Notes under the pieces: model-generated
Told to the model about the DNA's origin: nothing
The model's input: only the letters and a program-made list of their open reading frames with translations
The model's database searches: none
NCBI RefSeq assembly: GCF_900103845.1
Contig: NZ_FNIJ01000005.1
Location: 124,001-188,000 of the forward strand
Direction: 5' to 3'
Source: Pseudomonas jinjuensis
GTDB lineage: Bacteria; Pseudomonadota; Gammaproteobacteria; Pseudomonadales; Pseudomonadaceae
Length of the DNA stretch: 64,000 nucleotides
Part shown: positions 36,285 through 46,120 of the stretch, in pieces
How positions within the stretch are numbered: position 1 is the first letter of the stretch
Layout: every line of letters starts with the position of its first letter
Translations under genes and position numbers: made by a program

Positions 36285-37988
36285 TCAGCCGGCCTTGCGT
36301 GCGCTCCAGGCTGCACTCGAGGCCCCGCCCGGCATCGGTCCGCTGCGCTGCGCGACACCCTCCCGGGAAGATTCCTGCCTGGATTCGCGACGGCCCGGAG
36401 GTAGGTCGGGCAAGCCGCTTGCCACTTCCTGCCGCAGGCTGCGGAACAGGGTGTAGCTGGTCAGCAGGATGAATGCTGCGATGGGCAGGCCGGCGGCGAT
36501 GCTGGCCATCTGGATCGCCTTGAGCCCTCCCGCCATCAACAGGCCGGTGGCGATGGCGCCTTCCAGGATGCACCAGAGCAGCCGGATGCTCTGTGGTGGA
36601 TTGGTGCTGCCCATCGAGTTGAGGGTGCACAGCACCTGGGTTCCCGAGTCGGCGGAAGTGATGAAGTAGGTGGCCAGCAGGATGCAGACGAGCACGCTGA
36701 GGGCCTTGCCGATCACGCCGCCGTCGATCTTCTGCAGCAGGGTGAACATGGCCGACGTGGTTTCCTTCTTGGTCGCCAGCAGGACGGTGCCGCCTTCGAA
36801 CTTCGCCTGGTCGCCGACCAGTTGGCCGCTGGCGACCTGTTGCTCATGCAGTTGCCGGTCGGTCTGCTCGGCTTTCAGCGCGGAACCGCCGAACACCGAC
36901 ATCCATATGATGGTGACCAGGGTCGGCACGATGAGCGCGCCCGCCACCAGTTCGCGGATGGTGCGGCCCTTGGAGATCCGCGCGATGAACAGGCCGACGA
37001 ACGGGCCCCAGGTCATCCACCACGGCCAGTAGAAGGCGGTCCACCAGTTCTGCCAGCCGCTGTCCTTCTGGGCATCGCTCCAGAAGCTCAGGCCGACGAT
37101 GTTCTGGGCATAGTCGCCGGTGCTCTCCAGCATGAGGTTGAGGATGTAGCGGGTCGGCCCGAGGACCAGGAGCAGCAGCACCAGGACCACGGAAAGCAGC
37201 ATGTTCCATTCGGACAGGCGCTTCATCCCGCGGGAGACGCCGGCCATGACCGACATGGTGGTGACGATGCTGATCACCACGATCAGGGCGATCTGCACGC
37301 CCAGGCTGACGGGCAGGTCGAACACCTGGCTGAGGCCGGTGTTCATCTGCACCACGCCCAGGCCCAGGGACTGGGACACGCCGAACGCGGTGATGACGAC
37401 GGCGAGGATGTCCACCACATGGCCGATGGGACCGTAGATGCGCTCGCCGATCAGCGGGTAGAGGATCGACCGCATGCTCAGCGGCAGCCCCTTCCGATAG
37501 GCGAAGTAGGCCAGTCCAAGCCCGACGATGGTGAAGATGGCCCAGGGATGCAGGCCCCAGTGGAACAGGGTCAGCCGCATCGCGGTGGTCGCGGCCTCGT
37601 CCGTCAGGCCGGTGGCGAACGGATTGCCCGCGTAGTGCCACATGGGTTCCGCGACCGACCAGAAGATCAGGCCGATACCCATGCCGCCGCTGAACAGCAT
37701 GGCGATCCACGAACCGAAGCTGAACTCGGGTTCGTCTTCGTCGCGGCCCAGCTTGAGATGGCCGTAGCGGCTGACCATCAGGTAGAGCAGCAGGCCGAGC
37801 ACCCCGGTGACCGCGGCCAGGTAGAACCATTTGAAGTTCTGCAGGATGAAGTCGGAGGTGGTCTGGAAGACAGCGCCCGCAGCTTCTGCAAAGAGGGCGC
37901 AAAACAGGACGAAAACCACGACGGCGACGATCGAGACGAGCGTCACCGTGGGATTGAGGCCCTTCAACGGGCCTGACTCTGCACGCAT
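36285..37988 (-). CDS. BCCT-family transporter (betaine/choline/carnitine type)
   Basis: 567 aa from ATG 37988, preceded by AAGGGGATAACTCC; the longer frame to 38192 is rejected. About 12 membrane spans. The signature FSGGMGIGLIFWSVAEPMWHY and the aromatic box segment (FYWPWWMTWGPFVGLFIARIS) identify a BCCT carrier for quaternary ammonium compounds. A charged C-terminal tail of about 50 residues follows, as in regulated members. It is divergent from the Rieske oxygenase operon, so it probably imports that pathway's substrate. Confidence 0.93.
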   Translation of the reverse strand: MRAESGPLKGLNPTVTLVSIVAVVVFVLFCALFAEAAGAVFQTTSDFILQNFKWFYLAAVTGVLGLLLYLMVSRYGHLKLGRDEDEPEFSFGSWIAMLFSGGMGIGLIFWSVAEPMWHYAGNPFATGLTDEAATTAMRLTLFHWGLHPWAIFTIVGLGLAYFAYRKGLPLSMRSILYPLIGERIYGPIGHVVDILAVVITAFGVSQSLGLGVVQMNTGLSQVFDLPVSLGVQIALIVVISIVTTMSVMAGVSRGMKRLSEWNMLLSVVLVLLLLVLGPTRYILNLMLESTGDYAQNIVGLSFWSDAQKDSGWQNWWTAFYWPWWMTWGPFVGLFIARISKGRTIRELVAGALIVPTLVTIIWMSVFGGSALKAEQTDRQLHEQQVASGQLVGDQAKFEGGTVLLATKKETTSAMFTLLQKIDGGVIGKALSVLVCILLATYFITSADSGTQVLCTLNSMGSTNPPQSIRLLWCILEGAIATGLLMAGGLKAIQMASIAAGLPIAAFILLTSYTLFRSLRQEVASGLPDLPPGRRESRQESSREGVAQRSGPMPGGASSAAWSARKAG

Positions 37989-38397
37989 GGAGTTATCCCC
38001 TTTTTGTTTTTGTACAAGGGTTGGTTTTATCGGTGATGGCGAAAGCCAGGCATTGGCATCTGCCTGGATCACGGAGTTCGCTTCACGCTGGAATGATCCC
38101 GGGTCGATCAGCCCTGGATGCGGCAACAAAATGGTGGACGCAGGGCCCTGCGACAACTCATTTCTGCTCATCAAGTCATTACATTTTCGCATTAATGAGG
38201 AATGCTGCCCCCTATTGCATGTGTGCGAGCCGCGCTGCGTTCAGGGTAATCCTCGAATTCCGTATTCATGAGAAAAGGTAATTAATTCCGCCAAAAAAAT
38301 CGTTTGTCCGCTGCTCTGTCTCTTGCCGAAACTCGCCGCCATGCAGCAGGCCGAATGGCCGCGCATTTCCTTTCGTGCCAAGCAAGAGAGAACAACA
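37989..38397. promoter_or_regulatory. Divergent promoter region, BCCT / Rieske operon
   Basis: 409 nt without a gene, AT-richer than its surroundings. I looked for a sigma-54 -24/-12 element and an AraC-type GbdR site and found no good match. It must carry the promoters of both transcription units; the short imperfect palindrome around CGCATTAATGAGGAATGC (about 38187-38204) is the most operator-like stretch. Confidence 0.5.
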
Positions 38398-39585
38398 ATG
38401 ACTTCGACTGCCCTTCGCCTGATTCCGACCCACGCCCTGGAAACCATCCTGGCTCCGATCCACGAAGCCCACGGCCTGACCAACGAGTTCTATACCGAGC
38501 AGCGCTATTTCGAGCTGGAGCGCGACCACGTGCTGGGCCGCAACTGGGCCTGCATCGGCTTCGCCAGCGACCTGCCGAAGAACAGCTACGTGAAGCCGGT
38601 GGATTTCATGGGCCTGCCGCTGCTGATGATGCGCAACCGCGAGGGCGTGGTTCAGGTCTTCCACAACGTCTGCAGCCATCGCGGCGTGAAGCTGGTGCAG
38701 GAAGCGGGCGAAGTGCAGGGCGTGATCCGCTGCCCCTACCACTCCTGGACCTATGACCTGAACGGCGGCCTGAAAGGCACGCCGCACGTCGGCGGCATCA
38801 ACCAGCACAAGGACGAGCGCTTCGCCTGCGAGAAGCACGGCCTGAAGGCCCTGCGCAGCGCCATCTGGATGGACATGGTGTTCATCAACCTGTCCGCCGA
38901 CGCGCCGGAGCTGGAAGAGCAGCTCGCCCCGCTGACCGAGCGCTGGACCCAGTTCCTCGGCACCGACGGCATGGGCCTGATGCGCCGCGAAGCCAACAGC
39001 GGCGCCCTGAGCATCGAGGTCAACTGCAACTGGAAGCTGGCGGTGGAGAACTACTGCGAGTCCTACCACCTGCCGTGGGTGCACCCGGCGCTGAACACCT
39101 ACTCGCGCCTGGAAGACCACTACAACATCATGTTCGACCAGTTCGCCGGCCAGGGCAGCCACGCCTACAACCTGTCCGACGTCGCCGGCACGCACCTGCC
39201 GACCTTCCCGTCCTGGCCGCAGGATCGCATGCGCACCGCCGAGTACGTGTCCTTCTTCCCCAACGTGCTGCTGGGCATCCAGGCCGACCACGCCTTCGCC
39301 ATGATGCTGGAGCCGGTCGCCCCGGGCAGGACCATCGAGCACCTGCGTCTCTTCTACGTCGGCGACGAGGCCCTCGACCCGCGCTTCGAGGCCGCCCGCG
39401 ACGCGGTGAAGGAATCCTGGCGCGTGGTGTTCGCCGAGGACATCGCCTCGGTGGAAGGCATGCAGAAGGGCCGTCATTCCCCCGGCTACAACGGCGGCGC
39501 GTTCTCCCCGGAGATGGACCTGCCGACCCACTACTTCCACCAGTGGGCCGCACGCCAGCTGCTCGACTGCGCACAGAACGCCTGA
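38398..39585 (+). CDS. Rieske non-haem iron oxygenase, alpha subunit
   Basis: 395 aa from ATG 38398 (AAGAGAGAACAACA upstream). Rieske [2Fe-2S] ligands: CSHRG and, 18 residues after that histidine, CPYHSW. Catalytic iron site: NWKLAVENYCESYHLPWVHP (bridging Glu, two His). This is the GbcA/carnitine-oxygenase-like class that demethylates or cleaves quaternary amines, and the adjacent BCCT carrier supports an amine substrate (inference). First gene of an operon with aldehyde dehydrogenase, rubredoxin-fused reductase, amine-oxidase-like flavoprotein, cupin and MFS genes. Confidence 0.93.
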   Translation: MTSTALRLIPTHALETILAPIHEAHGLTNEFYTEQRYFELERDHVLGRNWACIGFASDLPKNSYVKPVDFMGLPLLMMRNREGVVQVFHNVCSHRGVKLVQEAGEVQGVIRCPYHSWTYDLNGGLKGTPHVGGINQHKDERFACEKHGLKALRSAIWMDMVFINLSADAPELEEQLAPLTERWTQFLGTDGMGLMRREANSGALSIEVNCNWKLAVENYCESYHLPWVHPALNTYSRLEDHYNIMFDQFAGQGSHAYNLSDVAGTHLPTFPSWPQDRMRTAEYVSFFPNVLLGIQADHAFAMMLEPVAPGRTIEHLRLFYVGDEALDPRFEAARDAVKESWRVVFAEDIASVEGMQKGRHSPGYNGGAFSPEMDLPTHYFHQWAARQLLDCAQNA

Positions 39586-39595
39586 GGTGGCCGCC

Positions 39596-41041
39596 ATGCA
39601 TCAGATCGCATCGCACTGGCTGAACTTCATCGACGGCCAGTGGACCGACAGTGAGCAGCGCCTCACCGTCAGCAACCCCGGCACCACCGAGCCGGTCGCC
39701 AGCATCGCCCAGGCCACCGTGGCCGATGCGGAGCGCGCCGTGCAGGCGGCGCGCCGCTGCGCCGACAGCGGCGAGCTGACCCGCGCCCGCCCGGCGCAAC
39801 GGGTCGCCTGGCTGCTGGAGATCGCCGCGCAGATCCGTGCGCTGACCGAGGAGGGCGCCTGGGCCCTCTGCCAGGAGAACGGCAAGCGGCTGCGCGACGC
39901 CCGCGACGAGTTCGTCGAGGCCGCGCGCTACTTCGAGTACTACGCCGGCATGGCCGACAAGATCGAGGGGACCTCCATTCCCCTCGGCAACGGCTACATG
40001 GACTTCACCGTCTACGACCCGATGGGCGTGTCGCTGCAGATCGTGCCGTGGAACTTCCCGGTTTCCATCTGCGCCCGCTCGCTGGCGCCGGCGCTGGCCG
40101 CCGGCAACGCGGTGGTGATCAAGTCGCCGGAGCTTTCGCCGCTCGGCCTGTGCGTGCTGCTCAAGGCCATCGAGCGCGCCGGCCTGCCGAACGGCGCGGT
40201 GAACCTGATCTGCGGCCGTGGCCGCGAAGTGGGCGCCTATCTGGCCGGGCATCGCGACGTCGACCAGATCGTCTTCACCGGCTCGGTCGGCACCGGCCAG
40301 AGCATCCTGCGCACCGCCGCCGAGCACGCGATTCCCAGCGTGATGGAACTGGGCGGCAAGTCGGCCGCGCTGGTCTTCGCCGACGCCGATCGCGAGCAGG
40401 TTCTGGCCAGCGTGCGCAATGGCATCTTCTTCAACGCCGGCCAGGTCTGCTCGGCCATGTCGCGCCTGCTGGTGCAGCGCTCGGTATACGACGAGGTGGT
40501 GGCCGAGGTGGTGGCGATGGCCGAGGGCCTGAGCGTCGGCCTGGGCCAGGACGATCCGGACCACACGCCGGTGATTTCCGCCGGCCAGCTCGAAGGCATC
40601 GAGGCCATGTGCCGGCGCGCCCAGGAGCAGGGCGCGGTGGTCGCCACCGGCGGCGAGGCGCTCGGCGGCCTGCGCGGGCATTTCATGGCGCCGACGGTGT
40701 TCCGCGACGTCACCCCGGCGATGGAAATCGCCCAGGCCGAGGTGTTCGGGCCAGTGCTCGCGGTGATTCCGTTCGACACCGAGGAAGAGGCCATCGCCAT
40801 CGCCAACGGCACCGACTTCGGGCTGGTGGCCGGCGTCTTCACCCAGGACCTCAACCGCTCGCTGCGCTGCGCACGGCGCCTGCGTGCCGGCCAGGTGTTC
40901 GTCAACGAATGGTACGCGGGCGGCATCGAGACGCCGTTCGGCGGGGTAGGACTGTCCGGTTTCGGCCGGGAGAAAGGGCAGGAGGCTCTCTACAGCTACG
41001 TACGGACCAAGAACCTGGCCCTGCGTATCCAGGGCGAGTGA
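39596..41041 (+). CDS. NAD(P)-dependent aldehyde dehydrogenase
   Basis: 481 aa; start ATG 39596 (GAGGTGGCCGCC upstream, 10 nt after the Rieske stop). Motifs: [20 protein letters not shown], nucleotide-binding FTGSVGTG, catalytic Glu in [10 protein letters not shown], catalytic Cys in [11 protein letters not shown]. It resembles betaine/aminobutyraldehyde-type dehydrogenases. In this operon it should oxidise the aldehyde left by the oxygenase or by the downstream amine-oxidase-like enzyme. Confidence 0.94.
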   Translation: MHQIASHWLNFIDGQWTDSEQRLTVSNPGTTEPVASIAQATVADAERAVQAARRCADSGELTRARPAQRVAWLLEIAAQIRALTEEGAWALCQENGKRLRDARDEFVEAARYFEYYAGMADKIEGTSIPLGNGYMDFTVYDPMGVSLQIVPWNFPVSICARSLAPALAAGNAVVIKSPELSPLGLCVLLKAIERAGLPNGAVNLICGRGREVGAYLAGHRDVDQIVFTGSVGTGQSILRTAAEHAIPSVMELGGKSAALVFADADREQVLASVRNGIFFNAGQVCSAMSRLLVQRSVYDEVVAEVVAMAEGLSVGLGQDDPDHTPVISAGQLEGIEAMCRRAQEQGAVVATGGEALGGLRGHFMAPTVFRDVTPAMEIAQAEVFGPVLAVIPFDTEEEAIAIANGTDFGLVAGVFTQDLNRSLRCARRLRAGQVFVNEWYAGGIETPFGGVGLSGFGREKGQEALYSYVRTKNLALRIQGE

Positions 41042-41051
41042 GGGCGCGGCT

Positions 41052-42437
41052 ATGAAGAAGTGGCTCTGCATCATCTGTGGCCTGATCTACGACGAGGCCC
41101 TGGGCTGGCCGGACGACGGCATCGCCGCCGGCACCCGCTGGGAAGACGTGCCCGAGGACTGGCTGTGCCCCGACTGCAAGGTCGGCAAGGCCGATTTCGA
41201 GATGATCGAGATCAGCGAGCCGGTGACCGCCGTCGCCACTCCTCCGGCTGCCGTGAAGCAGCCGCTGGCCGCCGCCGTACCCGCCGGGCCCGTGGTCATC
41301 ATCGGCAGCGGCCATGCCGGCTACGGCCTGGCCCAGGAACTGCGCAAGGCCAACCCGCAGCTGGACATCCGCGTGCTGACCCAGGAGTCCGGGCACAACT
41401 ACTCCAAGCCGGCGCTGTCCATCGCGCTGGCGCAGGGCCGCAGTGCCGCGGCGCTGGCGACGGAGAGCCCGCTGGCGCTGGAGCGGCGCCTCGGCATCCG
41501 CATCTACACGCACTGCCGGGTCGAGCGCATCGATACCGCGGCGCGGCGGCTGCACACCAGCCTCGGCGAGATGGAATACGGCCAGCTGGTGCTGGCCAGC
41601 GGCGCCTCGCCGGTGCGCCTGCCCATCGAGGGCTGCGCCGATGCGCTGCTCAGCGTCAACAACCTGCAGGACTACCACGAGTTCCGCGAGCGCCTGGAAG
41701 GCGTGCGCAGCGTGGCGATCCTCGGCGACGGGCTGATCGGTTGCGAGTTCGCCAACGACCTGGCGAGCAGCGGCTACCAGGTGCGGGTCATCGGCCTCGG
41801 CTCCTGGCCGATGGAGCGGCTGCTGCCGGAACAGGCGGGCCTGCAACTGCAGCGGGCGCTGTCCGGGCTCGGCGTGCAATGGAATCTGCTCAGCACCCTG
41901 CAGCGCATCGAGCGGGGTGCGGACGGCTATCGGCTGACCCTGTCCGACGGCCAGACCGTCGAGGCGGATCTCGTGCTCAGCGCCGTCGGCCTGCGGCCGA
42001 ACCTGCAACTGGCCGCGGACGCCGGCCTGGAATGCGGGCGCGGTATCAAGGTCGATGCCCATTTGCAGACCTCGAAGCCCGGCATCTACGCCCTGGGCGA
42101 CTGCATCGAGATCGACGGGCAGCTGCTGCCGTATCTCGCGCCGATCAACGAGGGTATCCGCGCCCTGGCCCGGACCCTGTCGGGACAGCCGACTTCCGTC
42201 AGCTACCCGCTGATGCCGGTCACGGTGAAGACCCCGGCGGCGCCGCTCTGCCTGCTGCCGCCGCCGGTCGACTGCGAGGGCCAGTGGCGCTGCGAGGCGA
42301 CCGCCGACGGACTGAGCGCGGCCTTCCATGCCCCTGACGGCGCGATGCGCGGCTTCGTCCTGCTCGGACGGCAGGCGCAACAACAACGCAATGCCTGGCT
42401 GCAGAGCTGCCAGGCCACACAACAGAACGTGGCGTGA
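41052..42437 (+). CDS. Rubredoxin fused to NAD(P)H:rubredoxin reductase
   Basis: 461 aa. Residues 1-55 are a complete rubredoxin ([24 protein letters not shown]: four Cys). After a Pro/Ala/Val linker (about 60-75) comes an FAD/NAD reductase with [46 protein letters not shown]. Such a fusion can pass electrons from NAD(P)H through FAD to the rubredoxin iron in one chain. Its position directly behind a Rieske oxygenase and aldehyde dehydrogenase suggests it powers the oxygenase, where a ferredoxin-type reductase would be normal. It could instead serve another oxidase. Confidence 0.9.
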   Translation: MKKWLCIICGLIYDEALGWPDDGIAAGTRWEDVPEDWLCPDCKVGKADFEMIEISEPVTAVATPPAAVKQPLAAAVPAGPVVIIGSGHAGYGLAQELRKANPQLDIRVLTQESGHNYSKPALSIALAQGRSAAALATESPLALERRLGIRIYTHCRVERIDTAARRLHTSLGEMEYGQLVLASGASPVRLPIEGCADALLSVNNLQDYHEFRERLEGVRSVAILGDGLIGCEFANDLASSGYQVRVIGLGSWPMERLLPEQAGLQLQRALSGLGVQWNLLSTLQRIERGADGYRLTLSDGQTVEADLVLSAVGLRPNLQLAADAGLECGRGIKVDAHLQTSKPGIYALGDCIEIDGQLLPYLAPINEGIRALARTLSGQPTSVSYPLMPVTVKTPAAPLCLLPPPVDCEGQWRCEATADGLSAAFHAPDGAMRGFVLLGRQAQQQRNAWLQSCQATQQNVA

Positions 42438-42447
42438 GTGCCGAACA

Positions 42448-43779
42448 ATGAACAGTATCGTTAACCTGCCTCATGACGACCGCAGCTGCGGCTGGTACGC
42501 TGCGCTGCCCGAGCCCTTCCCCTGCAAGCGTCTCGTTGGCGAGCAGAAGGCCGACTATGTGGTGATCGGCGCCGGCTTCGCCGGCCTTGCCGCGGCGCGC
42601 CGGCTGGCCGAGCACATGCCGCAGTCGCGCATCCTGCTGGTGGATGCCCAGCGCATCGGCTACGGCGCCTCGGGCCGCAACTCCGGCTTCGTCATCGACC
42701 TGCCGCACAAGTTCGCCCTGGAACATCCCGATCCGCAGCACAAGCAGCGCCTGCTGGGCCTCAACCGCGCCGCCATCGACCAGCTGCAGACCCTGATCGG
42801 CCGCCACGGCATCGACTGCCAGTGGTCCCATGCCGGCAAGTACCAGGGCGCCGTGGGCGAACGCGGTCTCGCCTATCTCGACCATTTCGAGAAGCTGATG
42901 GCCGACCTCGGCGAACCCTACCGCCTGGTGGAACGCGACGAACTGGCCGGCGTGCTCGGCACCCGCCATTACAGCCGCGCCATCTTCACTCCGGGCTGCT
43001 ACCTGATGCAGCCGGCCGCGCTGGTGCGCGGGCTGGGCGATTCGCTGCCGGAGAACGTCGAGGTGCTGGAGGAATCGCCCATCCAGCGCCTGGAGCGCGA
43101 GGCCGGCGGCGGACGCTGGGTCCTGCATGGCGAGGACGGGCTGATCCGCACCCCGCGCGTGCTGCTCGGCACCAGCATCTTCACCCAGGAGTTCGGCTTC
43201 CTGCGCAACCGCCTGCTGCCGGTGATGACCTTCGCCAGCTGGACGCGCCCGCTCACCGACTCCGAGATGAAGGCAACCGGCATCCAGGCCGACTGGGGCC
43301 TGACCCCGGCCGACCATGCCGGCACCACGGTGCGCATGACCCAGGATCGCCGCCTGATCATCCGCAACACCTACAAGCACGTGCCGCGCTACGGGCGCAG
43401 CATCGGCGACGACACCCGGGCGAAGATCCGCGACGACCACCGCAAGGCGTTCCTCGCGCGCTACCCGCAACTCGCCAATGTGCCCTTCACCCATACCTGG
43501 GGCGGGGTCTACGCCATCTCGCGCAACTTCACCAACTTCTTCGGCCAGCTGGACGACGGCCTCTTCGCCACGGCCTGCGACAACGGGGTAGGGGCGGCGT
43601 GGGGCACGATTTCCGGAACGCTGCTGGCCGACATGGCGGTGGGCGCCAAGTCCACGCTGCTCAGCGACATCCATGCGGTCACCGGCATGCCGTCGCTCAA
43701 TCCGCCGGAGCCGTTCCTCGGGCTCGGCGTGCGCACGCGCATCCGCTGGGCGGCCTGGAACAGCAGGAGCGAGCTATGA
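42448..43779 (+). CDS. FAD-dependent amine oxidase/dehydrogenase (DadA/PuuB-like)
   Basis: 443 aa from ATG 42448, 10 nt after the reductase stop. N-terminal FAD fold ADYVVIGAGFAGLAAARRLAE and the family motif GYGASGRNSGFVIDLPHKF of the gamma-glutamylputrescine oxidase/DAAO class. C-terminal GGVYAISRNF and DNGVGAAWGTISG motifs close the FAD site. It oxidises an amine or N-methyl amine to imine/aldehyde. It shares an ATGA overlap with the cupin gene, so tight coupling. Confidence 0.92.
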   Translation: MNSIVNLPHDDRSCGWYAALPEPFPCKRLVGEQKADYVVIGAGFAGLAAARRLAEHMPQSRILLVDAQRIGYGASGRNSGFVIDLPHKFALEHPDPQHKQRLLGLNRAAIDQLQTLIGRHGIDCQWSHAGKYQGAVGERGLAYLDHFEKLMADLGEPYRLVERDELAGVLGTRHYSRAIFTPGCYLMQPAALVRGLGDSLPENVEVLEESPIQRLEREAGGGRWVLHGEDGLIRTPRVLLGTSIFTQEFGFLRNRLLPVMTFASWTRPLTDSEMKATGIQADWGLTPADHAGTTVRMTQDRRLIIRNTYKHVPRYGRSIGDDTRAKIRDDHRKAFLARYPQLANVPFTHTWGGVYAISRNFTNFFGQLDDGLFATACDNGVGAAWGTISGTLLADMAVGAKSTLLSDIHAVTGMPSLNPPEPFLGLGVRTRIRWAAWNSRSEL

Positions 43780-44144
43780 CCACGCCGAGCGGCAAGGGGC
43801 CGGTGCTGCTGGTCGATCACCGCAACCTGGAATTCAGCCATCGTGGCGGCCCGCCCGGCGGCGCCAGCGTGGCCCGCGCCATCAGCAACGAAGTCTCGCC
43901 GAACATGGGCATCGGCTTCGCCCTGTGGGACGGCGCCGAGGTGGCGTGGACGGTGCTTTACGACGAAGTGATCTTCGTCATCGAGGGCTGCTTCGAGCTC
44001 CGGGCGAACGGCGAGCTGTACCGGGTGGAGCCGGGGCAGCTGCTGTGGATTCCCGAGGGGACCGAGCTGGTCTACGGCGGCCATGCGCTGTTCGGCTACG
44101 TCGTGCATCCGGGCGACTGGAAACAGCGCCACGGCCTCGCCTAG
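43776..44144 (+). CDS. Cupin-domain protein (EutQ-like)
   Basis: 122 aa; its ATG overlaps the preceding TGA. Single cupin barrel: LYDEVIFVIEGCFELRANGE and PGQLLWIPEGTELVYGG. The usual metal histidines of cupins are mostly replaced by acidic/aromatic residues, as in ethanolamine-utilisation EutQ-type proteins. It probably binds a small amine-pathway intermediate or aids a neighbouring enzyme; no defined reaction. Confidence 0.87.
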   Translation: MTTPSGKGPVLLVDHRNLEFSHRGGPPGGASVARAISNEVSPNMGIGFALWDGAEVAWTVLYDEVIFVIEGCFELRANGELYRVEPGQLLWIPEGTELVYGGHALFGYVVHPGDWKQRHGLA

Positions 44145-44164
44145 GACCTGACCGGGGACTCCAA

Positions 44165-45340
44165 TTGTTCGCACTCACCAGGGCGTTCGGAACGCTCTAC
44201 GCGGCAGCCCTGCTGATGCAGCTGGGCTCAAGCCTGCTGATGACCTACCTGGCGTTGTACATGGACGCCAGCGGCGTCGCCGAACGCTGGAGCGGCGCGC
44301 TGATGGCGGCCAACGCGCTGGGCATGGTGGCGGGCGGACGCATCGGCTACTGGCTGATCGGCCGCGTCGCCCATGCCCGCGCCTTCATCACCGGCGCCGG
44401 GATCATCGTCACGGCGGTGCTCTGCCACCAGCTCAGCGACTGGCTGCCACTCTGGCTCGCGCTGCGCTTCGTGGTCGGGGCGGCGATGATGTGCCAGATG
44501 ATGGTCATCGAAAGCTGGCTCAACGAGTGCGCGCCGGGCGATCGCCGTGGCGGCGCCATCTCGCTGTACATGGTGGCCAGCTACGTGGGCATGATGCTCG
44601 GACAACTGCTGCTCAGCCTCGGCAACGGCCTCGACGCCCGCGCCCTGGTCGGCGTGGCCATCGCCTTCGCCATCGGGCTGGTGCCCATGGCCATGCATCG
44701 CGGAGCGCAGCCGAACGCCATCAGCCAGACGCGGGTCAATCCCATGCTGTATGTCCGGCGCCTGCCGCAGGCGCTCGGCACCGTCCTCGCATCGGGTCTG
44801 CTGAATGGTTGCTTCTATGGGCTGACACCGATCTTCGCCGCGCAGCTGGGCTTCACTCCGGCGCAGGTGGGGCAGTTCATGGCCCTGAGCATCGCCGCCG
44901 GACTGGCCGCCCAGCTTCCCCTCGGCAGGCTGTCGGATCGTTTCCCGCGCGTCACCCTGATCCGCCTGACCGCCGCCCTGCTGGCCGTGGCCTTCCTGCC
45001 GCTGGCCTTCCTCGATGCGCCGCAGCACGGCTGGGTGCTGCTCGCCGGCGCGGCGATCGGTTGCCTGCAGTTCAGCCTGTATCCGCTCGGCGTCGCCCAC
45101 GCCAACGACAACCTGGAGCCCGAACTGCGGGTGTCGGTGGCCGGCGTGCTGCTGGTGGCCTTCGGCATCGGCGCAACCATCGGCCCGCTGGTCGCGGGGG
45201 CGTTGATGGAGCGCCTGGGCCCGCAGGCGCTGTATCTGTTCGGGGTGGGCGTGACCGTGCTGCTGGCTGGGCTGGTCAGGGGGAAGCGAAGGGAAGACGC
45301 TCCGGCCATCCGGGCGAGCCAGCCGGGTTCCGTCGGCTAG
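44165..45340 (+). CDS. MFS transporter (YcaD-like), TTG start
   Basis: 391 aa. No ATG fits; TTG 44165 (MFALTRAFGTLYAAALLMQ) lies after CCGGGGACTCCAA and gives a full first span. About 12 spans; QMMVIESWLNECAPGDRRGGA and ANDNLEPELRVSVAGVLLV are typical of the YcaD group. Last gene of the amine-catabolic operon (21 nt after the cupin). Its 3' end (45204-45305) is duplicated in diverged form at 53969-54064, the outer border of the downstream island. Confidence 0.85.
   Translation: MFALTRAFGTLYAAALLMQLGSSLLMTYLALYMDASGVAERWSGALMAANALGMVAGGRIGYWLIGRVAHARAFITGAGIIVTAVLCHQLSDWLPLWLALRFVVGAAMMCQMMVIESWLNECAPGDRRGGAISLYMVASYVGMMLGQLLLSLGNGLDARALVGVAIAFAIGLVPMAMHRGAQPNAISQTRVNPMLYVRRLPQALGTVLASGLLNGCFYGLTPIFAAQLGFTPAQVGQFMALSIAAGLAAQLPLGRLSDRFPRVTLIRLTAALLAVAFLPLAFLDAPQHGWVLLAGAAIGCLQFSLYPLGVAHANDNLEPELRVSVAGVLLVAFGIGATIGPLVAGALMERLGPQALYLFGVGVTVLLAGLVRGKRREDAPAIRASQPGSVG
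45204..45305 (+). repeat. Left copy of about 100-bp direct repeat (MFS 3' end)
   Basis: The first 27 nt are identical to 53969-53995; overall similarity is high, with a 7-nt gap in the right copy. This copy is coding and intact. It brackets the 45409-53971 beta-oxidation island with its partner. Confidence 0.85.
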
Positions 45341-45408
45341 TCGAAACGGTGCGCCAGCTCCGCCACGGCGGTCGGCAAACCGGCATCGCTCCCTGTGACT
45401 GGCCGCGC

Positions 45409-46056
45409 TCATGAGGTTCGGGCGGGGCCACCCTGGTTGTCGTCATCGAATGGCGGGGCTTCGAGCAGCACCTGTACTGCCCGCACCCATTGTGCGATGA
45501 GCTTTTCGTGGTATTCCCGGCTGCTCACCAGAACGCTCGAGAGCGCCATCCCTCGCAGAAACACAAGGCTCAATGATTTGACTGCCTCGTAGTTCGGGCT
45601 TTCCCGCACTGCCGAGAAGAGGCTCTCCACCACGCGCTCCCGCTCCGCCCGGGCAGCTCTCTCCGCGCCTCTGATGGCCGCTTGCAGATCGCTGTCTGTG
45701 CGTGACGTCGCCCAAAGCTCCAGCTCCGCAAGAAACGCTGGCTGCAGGCTCATCGAGGACAGGATGCGTATGGCCCGTTCCAGCGGATTCAACACATCCC
45801 CCATCGTCAATTCCGCCTGGCGTACCGCCTCGTCGTTACGGCGAACCAGTTCCTCGATGGTGGCCGACAGCAAGGCGGCATGCGTGGGGAAATGGTGCAG
45901 CAGCGCACCTCGGCTGGCTCCGGATCTGCGCTGCACTTCCAGTGTGGTAGTGGCGGCGGCGCCCAGTTCGATCAGCGACGACACCGCCGCATCCAGCAGG
46001 CGCTGCCGGGTGGCGAGTTTCTTGGAGGGGGCTGTGGGGTTGGTTGCTCTCTGCAT
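45409..46056 (-). CDS. TetR-family transcriptional regulator
   Basis: 215 aa. HTH: LATRQRLLDAAVSSLIELG ... QRRSGASRGALLHHFPTHAAL; ligand domain all-helical. It is divergent from the enoyl-CoA hydratase gene, and the 123-nt spacer contains two perfect 18-bp inverted repeats, so it probably represses itself and the island operon, with an acyl-CoA as likely inducer (by analogy with FadR/PsrA-type TetR proteins). Confidence 0.94.
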   Translation of the reverse strand: MQRATNPTAPSKKLATRQRLLDAAVSSLIELGAAATTTLEVQRRSGASRGALLHHFPTHAALLSATIEELVRRNDEAVRQAELTMGDVLNPLERAIRILSSMSLQPAFLAELELWATSRTDSDLQAAIRGAERAARAERERVVESLFSAVRESPNYEAVKSLSLVFLRGMALSSVLVSSREYHEKLIAQWVRAVQVLLEAPPFDDDNQGGPARTS

Positions 46057-46086
46057 GAAGGGATATTTGCTCGATGAATGATGAGT

Positions 46087-46104
46087 ACAGTCAGTGTTGA
46101 CTGT
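46087..46104. promoter_or_regulatory. TetR operator 1
   Basis: ACAGTCAGTGTTGACTGT, perfect 7-bp arms with a 4-nt spacer, 30 nt upstream of the tetR start. Confidence 0.85.
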
Positions 46105-46120
46105 CTTTGCTTCGGCTCAT

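Noticed and set aside
37989-38397. Sigma-54 promoter for the Rieske operon
   Set aside because: The best TTGCA-containing stretch lacks the GG of the -24 element.
38266-39597. 443-aa minus-strand frame opposite the Rieske gene
   Set aside because: Antisense shadow of a clear Rieske oxygenase with all metal ligands.
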